Source: Streptomyces sp. 11x1 (GTDB lineage Bacteria; Actinomycetota; Actinomycetes; Streptomycetales; Streptomycetaceae). Taken from it: a stretch of 64,000 nt of DNA. Positions 56,843 through 64,000 of this stretch are shown here, in pieces. The translations under genes were made by a program, and so were the position numbers. The stretch spans positions 744,001-808,000 of the forward strand of contig NZ_CP122458.1 of assembly GCF_032598905.1 (NCBI RefSeq), written 5' to 3'. Positions within the stretch are counted from its first letter, which is position 1, and each line of letters starts with the position of its first letter. The notes under the pieces are model-generated. The model was not told where the DNA came from. It did not search any database and saw nothing but the letters and a program-made list of their open reading frames with translations.

Positions 56843-57783
56843 TCACGTTCCGGTTCGCCCGGCGGGCGACAGGTTCTCCTCGACCGGAGCAGGCACGGGC
56901 GCGCGGCGGGCGGGGGACGCCTGGGCGAGGACGACGACGGCCGCACCGGTCGTGAAGACACCCGCCAACAGCAGGAGTGCGTAGGGGCGGTCGGGTCGTA
57001 CGGGACGCGGCCCGCGTGCCGTGTCCTCCGGGAAGGTCATGACGGGGGCGCCGGTGATGTCGGTGGCGTCGTCGTCGGCGCGCAGGACGCCCAGGAGCCG
57101 GTCGAGTTCGGCGAGGGCGTCACGGCCGGTGCGCTCGACGCTCATCAGGAGGTCACGGGTGCGGTGCGTTCGGGGTCGGTGTCGAGCACCATGCGTCCCG
57201 CACCGGCCTGGACCAGCATGGCGTTCACCGAGTGTCCGACGATGTCGTGCAATTCCCGGGCGATGCACACCCGTTCGGCGACGACCGTCTCGCGGCGCAG
57301 CAACCGCCGCAGCTCCTCCGTCTCCCTGCGGCGGCGGGCCGTGGCGCAGCCCGCCGCCCACACCAGCAGCCAGACGAGGACGACCGCGGCCCGGGTCACC
57401 CACTGGTCGTCCTTCGGGGCGAAGTGGGCCAGCACACCGGGCGGTACGAGGAGCGCGCCGAGCACGGCCCTGCGCGGACTGGCGTACAGGCCCAGCGAGT
57501 GGACGCCGATGAGGTTCGCGACCGGCGTCAACTGGCCGGGCCCCACCCACAGGGTCTCCACGACGAGCCCCGCCGTGCCCACCGCGTACCCGGCGAGCGG
57601 GGCGCGGCGCCGGACCGCCAGGCCCCCGGCGATCATCGCGCCGAGGGCCAGGACGAGGGGCGGGGAGGCGTCGGGGCCCTCCCCTGCGCCGAGCCGTACG
57701 ACGGTCATGGCCACGAACAGCACGGCGGCGGCCGCCACGTCGCCCGGTGGCAACCGCCGCCGCCGGGCCCGGCCCTCCGCCAT
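56843..57783 (-). pseudogene. Sensor histidine kinase (HisKA_3 type), frameshifted and lacking its ATPase domain
   Basis: N-terminal part from ATG 57783: five or six membrane helices, then the H-box 'CIARELHDIVGHSVNAML'. After 'DTDPERT' the frame ends early ('APVTS', stop at 57145). A tandem GTGCG duplication at 57159-57168 causes this; removing one copy restores 'ERTRDLLMSVERTGRDAL' and 'ELDRLLGVLRADDD'. Even then the HATPase domain is missing: the restored frame ends in a membrane-helix tail ('YALLLLAGVFTTGAAVVV'). No response regulator gene is adjacent. Doubly broken. Confidence 0.75.
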
Positions 57784-57881
57784 GCTCCGCCCCGCCCCGT
57801 CAGCTGATGCAGGATCAAGTCCCGCTCAAACCAACAAGGTTGGCGAAGCATGGGGATCGCATCCAGGGGGCAGTACAGGGA

Positions 57882-60038
57882 TCAGTAGCTTCCGCGCCTG
57901 ACCCGGCGCAGCAGGACGACACCGGCCAGCACCGCCACACCGCCGATCATCGCGGGCCACAGCTGCGAACCGGTCTCGGCGAGGCTGCCCGACGCCGACC
58001 CGGACCCCTGCGCGCCGGGCTGCCCGGCGGCCGACGGCACGTTCGCCGCGGGCGTCTGCTCGGGGGCCGCGACCGCGTCGCCACCGTCCCCGGCGTCGCC
58101 CGCGCCGTCGCCGCCCTGGTCACCCTGGTCCGGCTGGTCGCCGCCCGCGGGGTTGCCGCGCTGGGTCGCCTTCACCGAGCCGAGGACCTGGGGCTCCTTG
58201 TCGCCGCCCTGGTTCGCCTGGTCGTCCGCGCCGCCGGGTGCCTGGGCGGTCTCGGAGGGCTCGGCCGCATTCTCGTCCTTGCCCTGGTCAGCACCCTCGT
58301 CCTGCCCGTCGCCCGGCTTCTGCTGACCCTGGTCCTGCTCCTCACCCTGGTCCTGACCGCCGTCCTGGCCCTGGCCCGGGTCCTGACCCTGGTCGTCGTC
58401 CTGGCCGGCGTCGCCGCCCTGGTCACCACCGTTGCCTTGGTCGCCACCGTTGCCTTGGTCGCCACCGTCACCCTGGCCGCCACCGTTGCCCTGGTCACCG
58501 TCGCCGTCGCCCTGGCCGCCGCCGAGGTCGGCCGCGTCGCACTCGCGGCCGTCGTTGATGCAGTCCACCATCGCCCGCATCAGGTCCTCGTCGAAGACGT
58601 TGATGAAGTCACCGTGGTCGGTGACGGCCTTGTGGAGCTGCTCGGGGAAGGTGTCCACGGCGAACAGCGGCGTCGTACGGCCGCCGTCCTGGAGGCTCGG
58701 GGCGTCGACGTCGTAGACGATGCGCTGGACCAGCTGCGGGATGGCCTTGAAGCCGGCCGCGCAGCTGCCGTCCGCGGCGGCGAAGGCCACGTGGGTGCGG
58801 TGGTTGGCGCTGTCGATGTTGCGCCCGTCCCAGCAGCTCTGGAACTTGAAGGTGCGGACCACGTCGCTGCCGGAGGGGCAGAGCGGGTACTTGTCCTTCA
58901 GCTGCCGGTCCTCGAAGCCGGTGCAGCTCCAGGACGCATTGGCGTTGGCCGGGCCGTTGACGAAGGCCTTGGCGTCGCCGGTGATGATGCGCAGCAGCCG
59001 CGGCATCTCCACGACCTCGCCCCGCGGGCTGCCGACGAAGGTCATGGTGACCTCCTTGGGCGTCACGATCTCACCGGCGTTGCCCTCGATGCCGCCGCCG
59101 GGCGAGTTGGCGTCCTGCTCGGCGGTGCCGTTCTGCAGACGGATCACGGGCCAGAAGTACGACGACCTGTCGCCCTGGTTCTCACAGCTGGTGTCGGCGG
59201 CTGCGAGGTCCTCGTCGCCGGCGAAGGCGTTGTTGCCCTGGTTGCCGATGTAGTCGTGGAAGTGGTGCGCACCGTTGGAGACACCGGGGGCGACGATCAC
59301 GTTGTCCGAGTTGAACACGCCGTTGGCGTTCACCCCGCAGTCGGTGCTGAAGGAGCCGGTGGAGCCGTTCTGTCCGCCGCGGTTCCCGGCGTTCGGCTGG
59401 ACGGACCTGATGTCGGCGTAGTCCGCGGCCACCGGCCCGTTGCCGGCCTGGCCCCCGTTGCCCTGCTGTCCCTGGCCGCCCTGCTGCCCGCCCTGGTTCT
59501 GATCTCCCTGGCCGCCCTGGTTCTGGCCGTCGCCGTTCTGCTCACCGCCGTCCTGACCGGCGTCCTGGTTCTCGGCGGGGCGCAGTTCGCAGGCGGCGAG
59601 GGAGTCGAGTCCGTCGGGGCGGTCCCCGACGCGGTCGATGGCGATCGCGATCCGCTCGATCGTCGCCGCCCGCTTCTCCTTCAGCGGGTTCATGATCGCG
59701 TTGTCGGCGAACCCGCTGTCCTGCTGCTGGGCCTGGACGGAGTTCTGCAGCCGCTGGTATGCCTCGGCTATCTGCTGGTCCAGGGCGGCGAGTTCCTTGT
59801 CGACGCCTTCCCGTGCCCCCTCGGGCACCTCCGTCAGCTCGCTGCCGACGTCCGGGCAGTCGATCGTGCCGGCGGCGGAGGCGACCCGCTCGACCCAGTC
59901 GTCGGGCGCACCGTCCTCGGTGGCCGACGCGTAGACGTTGACGGCCACGAGACCACCTCCGCCCAAGATCAACGCGATCGCGGCAGAGGTCGCGCGCCGT
60001 GCTCCGGATGGGCGTCTGCGCCTGGTGGTGCGTCCCAC
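57882..60038 (-). CDS. DUF1996 protein with LAETG cell-wall anchor
   Basis: 718 aa from GTG 60038 (AGGAGC upstream). A signal peptide/anchor leads ('[20 protein letters not shown]'), then a Gln-rich helix region, a (GGQ/QGG)n linker, the DUF1996 domain ('[20 protein letters not shown]', '[11 protein letters not shown]', '[20 protein letters not shown]'), a long (GNGGDQ/GQDQ)n linker, and a C-terminal sorting signal LAETG-hydrophobic [13 protein letters not shown]. LAxTG suits class E sortases, so it is likely fixed to the cell wall. DUF1996 has no settled role in bacteria. Divergent from the SpoIIE gene. Confidence 0.85.
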   Translation of the reverse strand: MGRTTRRRRPSGARRATSAAIALILGGGGLVAVNVYASATEDGAPDDWVERVASAAGTIDCPDVGSELTEVPEGAREGVDKELAALDQQIAEAYQRLQNSVQAQQQDSGFADNAIMNPLKEKRAATIERIAIAIDRVGDRPDGLDSLAACELRPAENQDAGQDGGEQNGDGQNQGGQGDQNQGGQQGGQGQQGNGGQAGNGPVAADYADIRSVQPNAGNRGGQNGSTGSFSTDCGVNANGVFNSDNVIVAPGVSNGAHHFHDYIGNQGNNAFAGDEDLAAADTSCENQGDRSSYFWPVIRLQNGTAEQDANSPGGGIEGNAGEIVTPKEVTMTFVGSPRGEVVEMPRLLRIITGDAKAFVNGPANANASWSCTGFEDRQLKDKYPLCPSGSDVVRTFKFQSCWDGRNIDSANHRTHVAFAAADGSCAAGFKAIPQLVQRIVYDVDAPSLQDGGRTTPLFAVDTFPEQLHKAVTDHGDFINVFDEDLMRAMVDCINDGRECDAADLGGGQGDGDGDQGNGGGQGDGGDQGNGGDQGNGGDQGGDAGQDDDQGQDPGQGQDGGQDQGEEQDQGQQKPGDGQDEGADQGKDENAAEPSETAQAPGGADDQANQGGDKEPQVLGSVKATQRGNPAGGDQPDQGDQGGDGAGDAGDGGDAVAAPEQTPAANVPSAAGQPGAQGSGSASGSLAETGSQLWPAMIGGVAVLAGVVLLRRVRRGSY

Positions 60039-60277
60039 GGATAGCTCCTACAACGTCGTGGTCGGGTCCGGGCATAAAAAACCCCAGCCTTATACGGAGC
60101 CGGGCGTCGATGTGTTCAAACGCCTCGCAGATTCACAGAAATCCCATAGGCGGCAGGGCATCACACATGGTCAAAGGGGTAGCAAGCGCTCTCGCGACCG
60201 AGCTGTCGAAGGTCTCGTCCGGGGCAGCGCACGACCCCCTCTCGCCTCCGGGCGCGGGGCAGTGTAGACATGGGCAC
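60039..60277. promoter_or_regulatory. Divergent promoter region between DUF1996 and SpoIIE genes
   Basis: Reading right, TAGACA (60265-60270) is a good -10 placed 7-8 bp before ATG 60278, implying a leaderless SpoIIE transcript. Reading left, GTATAAGG (revcomp of ~60089-60097) followed by GGGGTTTTTTATG is an AT-rich patch 50 bp before the DUF1996 start and the best promoter candidate for that gene. No binding site was identified. Confidence 0.45.
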
Positions 60278-63055
60278 ATGGTCCGTCTCCTGGGTCGATC
60301 TCGCTCTCAATCGACCCGCCGTCCCCAGGGTCGGCCTGCGCAGGGCCGGGACGACCGCGCCCGGCGGGTACCGCATGGATCGGACGGCGGCGCGAGCCGG
60401 GAGCCGGAACACGGCCGGGGCCCGCTCTCGGGGTTGCGGTCGGCGCTGAGCGGGCGCAGTGTCGCCGGGCAGGTGTTCCTGCTGCAGGTCGTGATCGTGC
60501 TGGTACTGGTGGTGTCGGCCGTGGTGGCACTGGTCCTCCAGGTGCGGCACGACAGCTCCAAGGAGGCGCACAACCGTTCGCTCGCCGTGGCGGAGACGTT
60601 CGCCAACGCGCCGGGCACCCGGGAGGCGCTGAACGCCCCCGATCCGACGGCGGTGCTCCAGCCACGCGCCGAGGCCGCCCGGGTCCAGTCCAAGGTGGAC
60701 TTCATCGTCGTGATGAACACCGACGGGATCCGGTACACCCATCCGAAGACCGACCGCATCGGCAAGCAGTTCGTCGGCACCGTCGAGCCCGCGCTGAAGG
60801 GCGAGTCCTTCACCGAGGAGGTGAACGGCACCCTGGGCCCGCTGGTCCAGGCCGTGGTGCCGGTCAAGGATCCCGACGGCAAGGTGGTGGGCCTGGTGTC
60901 GGCCGGCATCACCACCGAGAACGTGGGCGGGGTGGCCGAGCAGCAGCTGCCCCTCGTGCTGGCCGCCGCCGCGGCGGCCCTCGCCCTGGCGACGGCGGGC
61001 ACGGCGCTCGTCAGCAAGCGCCTGCTGCGGCAGACCCACGGGCTCGGCCCGTCCGAGATGACTCGCATGTATGAGCACCACGACGCGGTGCTGCACGCCG
61101 TACGGGAGGGCGTGATCATCGTCGGCGGCGGGGGCCGGCTGCTGCTCGCCAACGACGAGGCGCACCGGTTGCTGGACCTCCCCGCGGACGCTGAGGGCCG
61201 GGACGTCCACTCCCTGGGCCTCGAGGCGCACGTGGCGGACCTGCTGACCTCCGGGCGGCTCGCCAACGACGAGGTGCACCTGGTGGGCGACCGGCTGCTG
61301 GCGGTCAACCAGCGGCCCACCGATCTCCAGGGCGAGCCCTCCGGCAGCGTCGCCACGCTCCGCGACTCCACCGAGCTGCGTGCCCTCTCCGGCCGCGCGG
61401 AGGCGGCGCGGGAGCGGCTGAAGCTGCTCTACGACGCCGGGGTGGGCGTCGGCACCGGCCTGGACGTGACCCGTACCGCCGAAGAACTGGCGGAGGTCGC
61501 GGTCCCCCGGTTCGCGGACTTCGTCACCGTGGACCTGGCCCCGGCCGCGCTCAGCGGCGAGGAGCCCGAGACGGCCACCACGCTGCGCCGTACGGCGTGC
61601 ACCGGGATCCGCAAGGACGCGCCGCTGTACAAGGTGGGCGAGCGGATCGACCTGGTCCCCTCCTCGCCGCAGGCCCGCAGCATCGACGGCGGCAGCTCGA
61701 CCCTCGTGGCCGACCTCAGCCGGGCGACCGGCTGGCAGGCCCAGGACCTCGAACGGTCCGCGCAGGTCGTCGAGTACGGCATCCACTCACTGATCGCCGT
61801 GCCGTTGCGGGTGGGCCAGCTGGTGCTGGGCGTCGCCACCTTCTGGCGCTCGGAGAAACCCGAGCCGTTCGACCAGGAGGAGCTGGCGCTCGCCGAGGAG
61901 CTCGTGGCGCGCGCGGCGGTCTCCATCGACAACGCGCGCCGCTACACCCGCGAGCACACGATGGCCGAGACCCTGCAGCGCAGCCTCCTGCCGCGCAACC
62001 TGCCCGAGCAGAGCGCCCTGGAGGTCGCCTACCGCTATCTGCCCGCCCAGGCCGGGGTGGGCGGCGACTGGTTCGACGTACTGCCGCTGTCCGGTACCCG
62101 GGTCGCCGTCGTCGTGGGCGACGTGGTCGGTCATGGTCTGCACGCGGCGGCCACGATGGGACGGCTGCGCACGGCGGTCCACAACTTCACCGCGCTGGAC
62201 CTGCCGCCCGACGAGATCCTGGGGCTGCTGGACGAGATGGTCAGCCGGATCGACCAGGACGAGGCGGTGCTCGACGGCAACGCCCCGATCACCGGGGCCA
62301 CCTGCCTGTACGCGATCTACGACCCGGTCTCACGGCATTGCACCGTCGCCCGCGCCGGTCATCCGCCGCTCGCGGTGGCCCGGCCCGACGGCACGGTCGA
62401 CTTCCCCGACGTGCCGGCCGGCCCGCCGCTCGGTCTGGGCGGGCTGCCCTTCGAGACGGCCGAGCTGGACCTCGCCGAGGGCAGCCGCATCGTGCTGTAC
62501 ACCGACGGTCTCGTCGAGGACCGGGAGCGGGACATCGACGACGGGCTCGAACTGCTGCGCGCCGCCCTGGCGGGGGCCGACGGCTCGCCTCAGGGCACCT
62601 GTGAGGCCGTTCTCGACGCGCTGCCGCCGAGCCGGGCGAGCGACGACATCGCGCTGATCGTCGCCCGCACCCGGGCGCTGGACTCGGGCCGTGTCGTCGA
62701 GTGGGAGGTGCCGGGCGACCCCGCCGCGGTCCGCCGGGCGCGCTCGGAGGCCACCCGGCAGCTGGCCGTCTGGGGCCTGGAGGAGCTGGAGTTCACCACC
62801 GAGCTGATCCTCAGCGAGCTGGTCACCAACGCCATCCGGTACGGCGGCGGGCCGATCCGGGTCCGGCTCATCCACGACCGGCAGCTGATCTGCGAGGTCA
62901 CCGACAGCAGTCACACCTCGCCCCATCTGCGGTACGCCGCCACGACCGACGAGGGCGGCCGGGGCCTGTACCTCATCGCCCAGCTCACCCAGCGCTGGGG
63001 CACGCGCTACTCCCCCACCGGCAAGACGATCTGGACCGAACAGGCGCTGCCCTGA
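60278..63055 (+). CDS. SpoIIE-family protein phosphatase with Cache, PAS, GAF and HATPase domains
   Basis: 925 aa. Order: basic N-tail; TM1 (~62-90); outer Cache-like sensor ('SKVDFIVVMNTDGIRYTHP', ~90-225); TM2 (~225-250); PAS (~260-360, 'EGVIIVGGGGRLLLANDEAH'); GAF (~395-560); PP2C (~580-790: 'GVGGDWFDVLPLSGTRVAVV', 'VVGHGLHAAATMGRLRTAVH', 'LYTDGLVEDRERDI', 'ASDDIALIVARTR'); and an anti-sigma-type HATPase (~800-925, 'LILSELVTNAIRYGGGPIRV'). It holds both a phosphatase for an anti-sigma antagonist and a kinase domain, a whole partner-switch module on a membrane receptor. ATG 60278 is probably leaderless. Confidence 0.9.
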   Translation: MVRLLGRSRSQSTRRPQGRPAQGRDDRARRVPHGSDGGASREPEHGRGPLSGLRSALSGRSVAGQVFLLQVVIVLVLVVSAVVALVLQVRHDSSKEAHNRSLAVAETFANAPGTREALNAPDPTAVLQPRAEAARVQSKVDFIVVMNTDGIRYTHPKTDRIGKQFVGTVEPALKGESFTEEVNGTLGPLVQAVVPVKDPDGKVVGLVSAGITTENVGGVAEQQLPLVLAAAAAALALATAGTALVSKRLLRQTHGLGPSEMTRMYEHHDAVLHAVREGVIIVGGGGRLLLANDEAHRLLDLPADAEGRDVHSLGLEAHVADLLTSGRLANDEVHLVGDRLLAVNQRPTDLQGEPSGSVATLRDSTELRALSGRAEAARERLKLLYDAGVGVGTGLDVTRTAEELAEVAVPRFADFVTVDLAPAALSGEEPETATTLRRTACTGIRKDAPLYKVGERIDLVPSSPQARSIDGGSSTLVADLSRATGWQAQDLERSAQVVEYGIHSLIAVPLRVGQLVLGVATFWRSEKPEPFDQEELALAEELVARAAVSIDNARRYTREHTMAETLQRSLLPRNLPEQSALEVAYRYLPAQAGVGGDWFDVLPLSGTRVAVVVGDVVGHGLHAAATMGRLRTAVHNFTALDLPPDEILGLLDEMVSRIDQDEAVLDGNAPITGATCLYAIYDPVSRHCTVARAGHPPLAVARPDGTVDFPDVPAGPPLGLGGLPFETAELDLAEGSRIVLYTDGLVEDRERDIDDGLELLRAALAGADGSPQGTCEAVLDALPPSRASDDIALIVARTRALDSGRVVEWEVPGDPAAVRRARSEATRQLAVWGLEELEFTTELILSELVTNAIRYGGGPIRVRLIHDRQLICEVTDSSHTSPHLRYAATTDEGGRGLYLIAQLTQRWGTRYSPTGKTIWTEQALP

Positions 63056-63117
63056 CGGCCGTCGGACAGCCGCGTCCGGAAGGACCCGGCACCCAACGCA
63101 CAAGGAGAGACCGGAGC

Positions 63118-64000
63118 ATGCGCATAGGACTGCTCGGAACCGGACCGTGGGCCGAGATGGCCTACGCCCCCGCGCTGAGCGCCCACCAGGAGCTGGAGTT
63201 CGCGGGGGTGTGGGGCAGGCGCCCGGAGGCGGCCAAGGAACTGGCCGACCGGCACGGCGGGCTGCCGGTGTACGAGGACGTCGACGCCCTGTTCGCGGAC
63301 GTGGACGCGGTCGCCGTGGCCCTGCCGCCCTCCGTGCAGGCACCGCTCGCGGTGCGCGCTGCGCGGGCGGGCTGTCATCTGCTGCTCGACAAGCCGCTGT
63401 CGATCGACGTCGAGCAGGGGCGGGCCGTCGTCGCGGCGGTCGAGGAGAGCGGGGTCGCCTCGGTCGTCTTCTTCACCGCCCGGTTCCAGACCGCGATCGA
63501 CGCGTGGATCACCGAACAGGCCGCCCGGGAGGGCTGGTTCACGGGTCGCGCGGAGTGGTTCGGGTCGCTGTTCGACGGGGAGAGCGACAGTCCGTTCGCC
63601 AACTCGCCGTGGCGGCGGGAGAAAGGCGGACTGTGGGACGTGGGCCCGCACGCCCTGTCCGTGCTGCTGCCGGTCCTCGGGGACGTGGTGAACGTGGCCG
63701 CCGCCGTGCGGGGGCCCCGGGACACGGTCCATCTGGTGCTCCTGCACACCGGCGGGGCGTCCAGCACGCTCACCCTCAGCCTCACCGCCCCGCCCGCGGC
63801 CGCCGGTGCCACGGTCGAGCTGCGCGGCCGGGCCGGGACGGCCGTACTGCCCACGACCGACGAAGAGGTCGTACCGGCTCTGGTGCGGGCGGGGGACGCG
63901 CTGCTGGCGGCGGTCCGTAGTGGTCGTCCGCATCCGTGCGACGCCGCGTTCGCGCTGCGCGTGACGGAGCTACTGGCTGCCGCGGAAGGGCAGTTGACCG
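63118..64000 (+). CDS. Gfo/Idh/MocA-family oxidoreductase (3' end outside window)
   Basis: At least 294 codons from ATG 63118 (AAGGAGAG upstream), open to the window edge. Rossmann start 'MRIGLLGTGPWAEMAYAPAL', then 'DVDALFADVDAVAVALPPSV', 'GCHLLLDKPLSIDVEQGRAV' (the EKP-like motif, here DKP) and 'WRREKGGLWDVGPHALSVLL' with the catalytic His region. Typical NAD(P)-dependent sugar or small-molecule oxidoreductase. The usual length is ~330-390, so 30-90 residues are missing. The substrate is unknown. Confidence 0.85.
   Translation, partial: MRIGLLGTGPWAEMAYAPALSAHQELEFAGVWGRRPEAAKELADRHGGLPVYEDVDALFADVDAVAVALPPSVQAPLAVRAARAGCHLLLDKPLSIDVEQGRAVVAAVEESGVASVVFFTARFQTAIDAWITEQAAREGWFTGRAEWFGSLFDGESDSPFANSPWRREKGGLWDVGPHALSVLLPVLGDVVNVAAAVRGPRDTVHLVLLHTGGASSTLTLSLTAPPAAAGATVELRGRAGTAVLPTTDEEVVPALVRAGDALLAAVRSGRPHPCDAAFALRVTELLAAAEGQLT

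Noticed and set aside
60074..60083. Intrinsic terminator suggested by the A/T run (GGGGTTTTTT on the minus strand)
   Set aside because: No stable stem directly precedes the T-run, and it lies upstream of the DUF1996 start, where a promoter is more likely.

Overview
The window is high-GC actinobacterial DNA and almost certainly comes from a Streptomyces chromosome. The third codon position is nearly always G or C, GTG and TTG starts are common, and many genes overlap by ATGA or TGATG. The gene families are typical of the genus: SpoIIE-type PP2C phosphatases, an ECF sigma/anti-sigma pair, a PucR regulator, kinase-binding protein fusions, a secreted M4 protease and a DUF1996 protein with a LAxTG anchor. 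No rRNA, tRNA or CRISPR array was seen.

Layout. 0-9.2 kb: the 5' end of a PAS/SpoIIE-like gene, a broken XRE regulator, a PfkB sugar kinase, an alpha/beta hydrolase, a VOC gene and a TetR gene that have both lost their N-termini, an ECF sigma/anti-sigma/ABC exporter operon transcribed leftwards, and relics of a LacI regulator and a carbohydrate-binding protein. 9.2-14.5 kb: a small HAD/XRE/DUF2975 operon, then an IS5-like element of 3,857 bp with ~105-bp inverted ends. Its transposase gene is split by a complete 2,172-bp group II intron lying in the antisense direction. 14.5-19.9 kb: a decayed stretch with a DUF7336-like gene pair, fragments of an IS1380 transposase and GyrB, a frameshifted SMI1-like gene, intact MBL-fold and acyltransferase genes, and a fused ABC-F/serine hydrolase relic.

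19.9-23.6 kb: an RNA repair pair (Rnl1-like RNA ligase plus T4-type polynucleotide kinase/phosphatase) and a DEAD-box helicase with a strong 5'-UTR hairpin. 23.7-34.6 kb: a giant LuxR/NB-ARC regulator with a low-complexity expansion, small enzymes, a divergent acyl-CoA ligase/PucR pair, a non-coding repeat field and a GAF/PP2C phosphatase. 34.7-37.8 kb: a leftward operon of CrtI-like oxidoreductase, desaturase and TetR, with a TetR-like operator over its start. 37.9-44.5 kb: a lipoprotein and two tandem Ser/Thr kinase-binding protein fusions, overlapping end to end, then an orphan hemC. 44.5-64 kb: metabolic enzymes, an M4 protease, an MMPL transporter, a MITE-like element, a proline-rich membrane protein, a broken histidine kinase, a LAETG-anchored DUF1996 protein, a large SpoIIE phosphatase/ATPase and a Gfo/Idh/MocA oxidoreductase cut by the window end.

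The most unusual items are the RNA repair pair, the kinase-binding protein cassette with twin-arginine motifs between its two halves, the antisense group II intron with readable EBS/IBS pairings, and the CrtI-like/desaturase/TetR operon. Functions are inferred from remembered family motifs; no database search was run.
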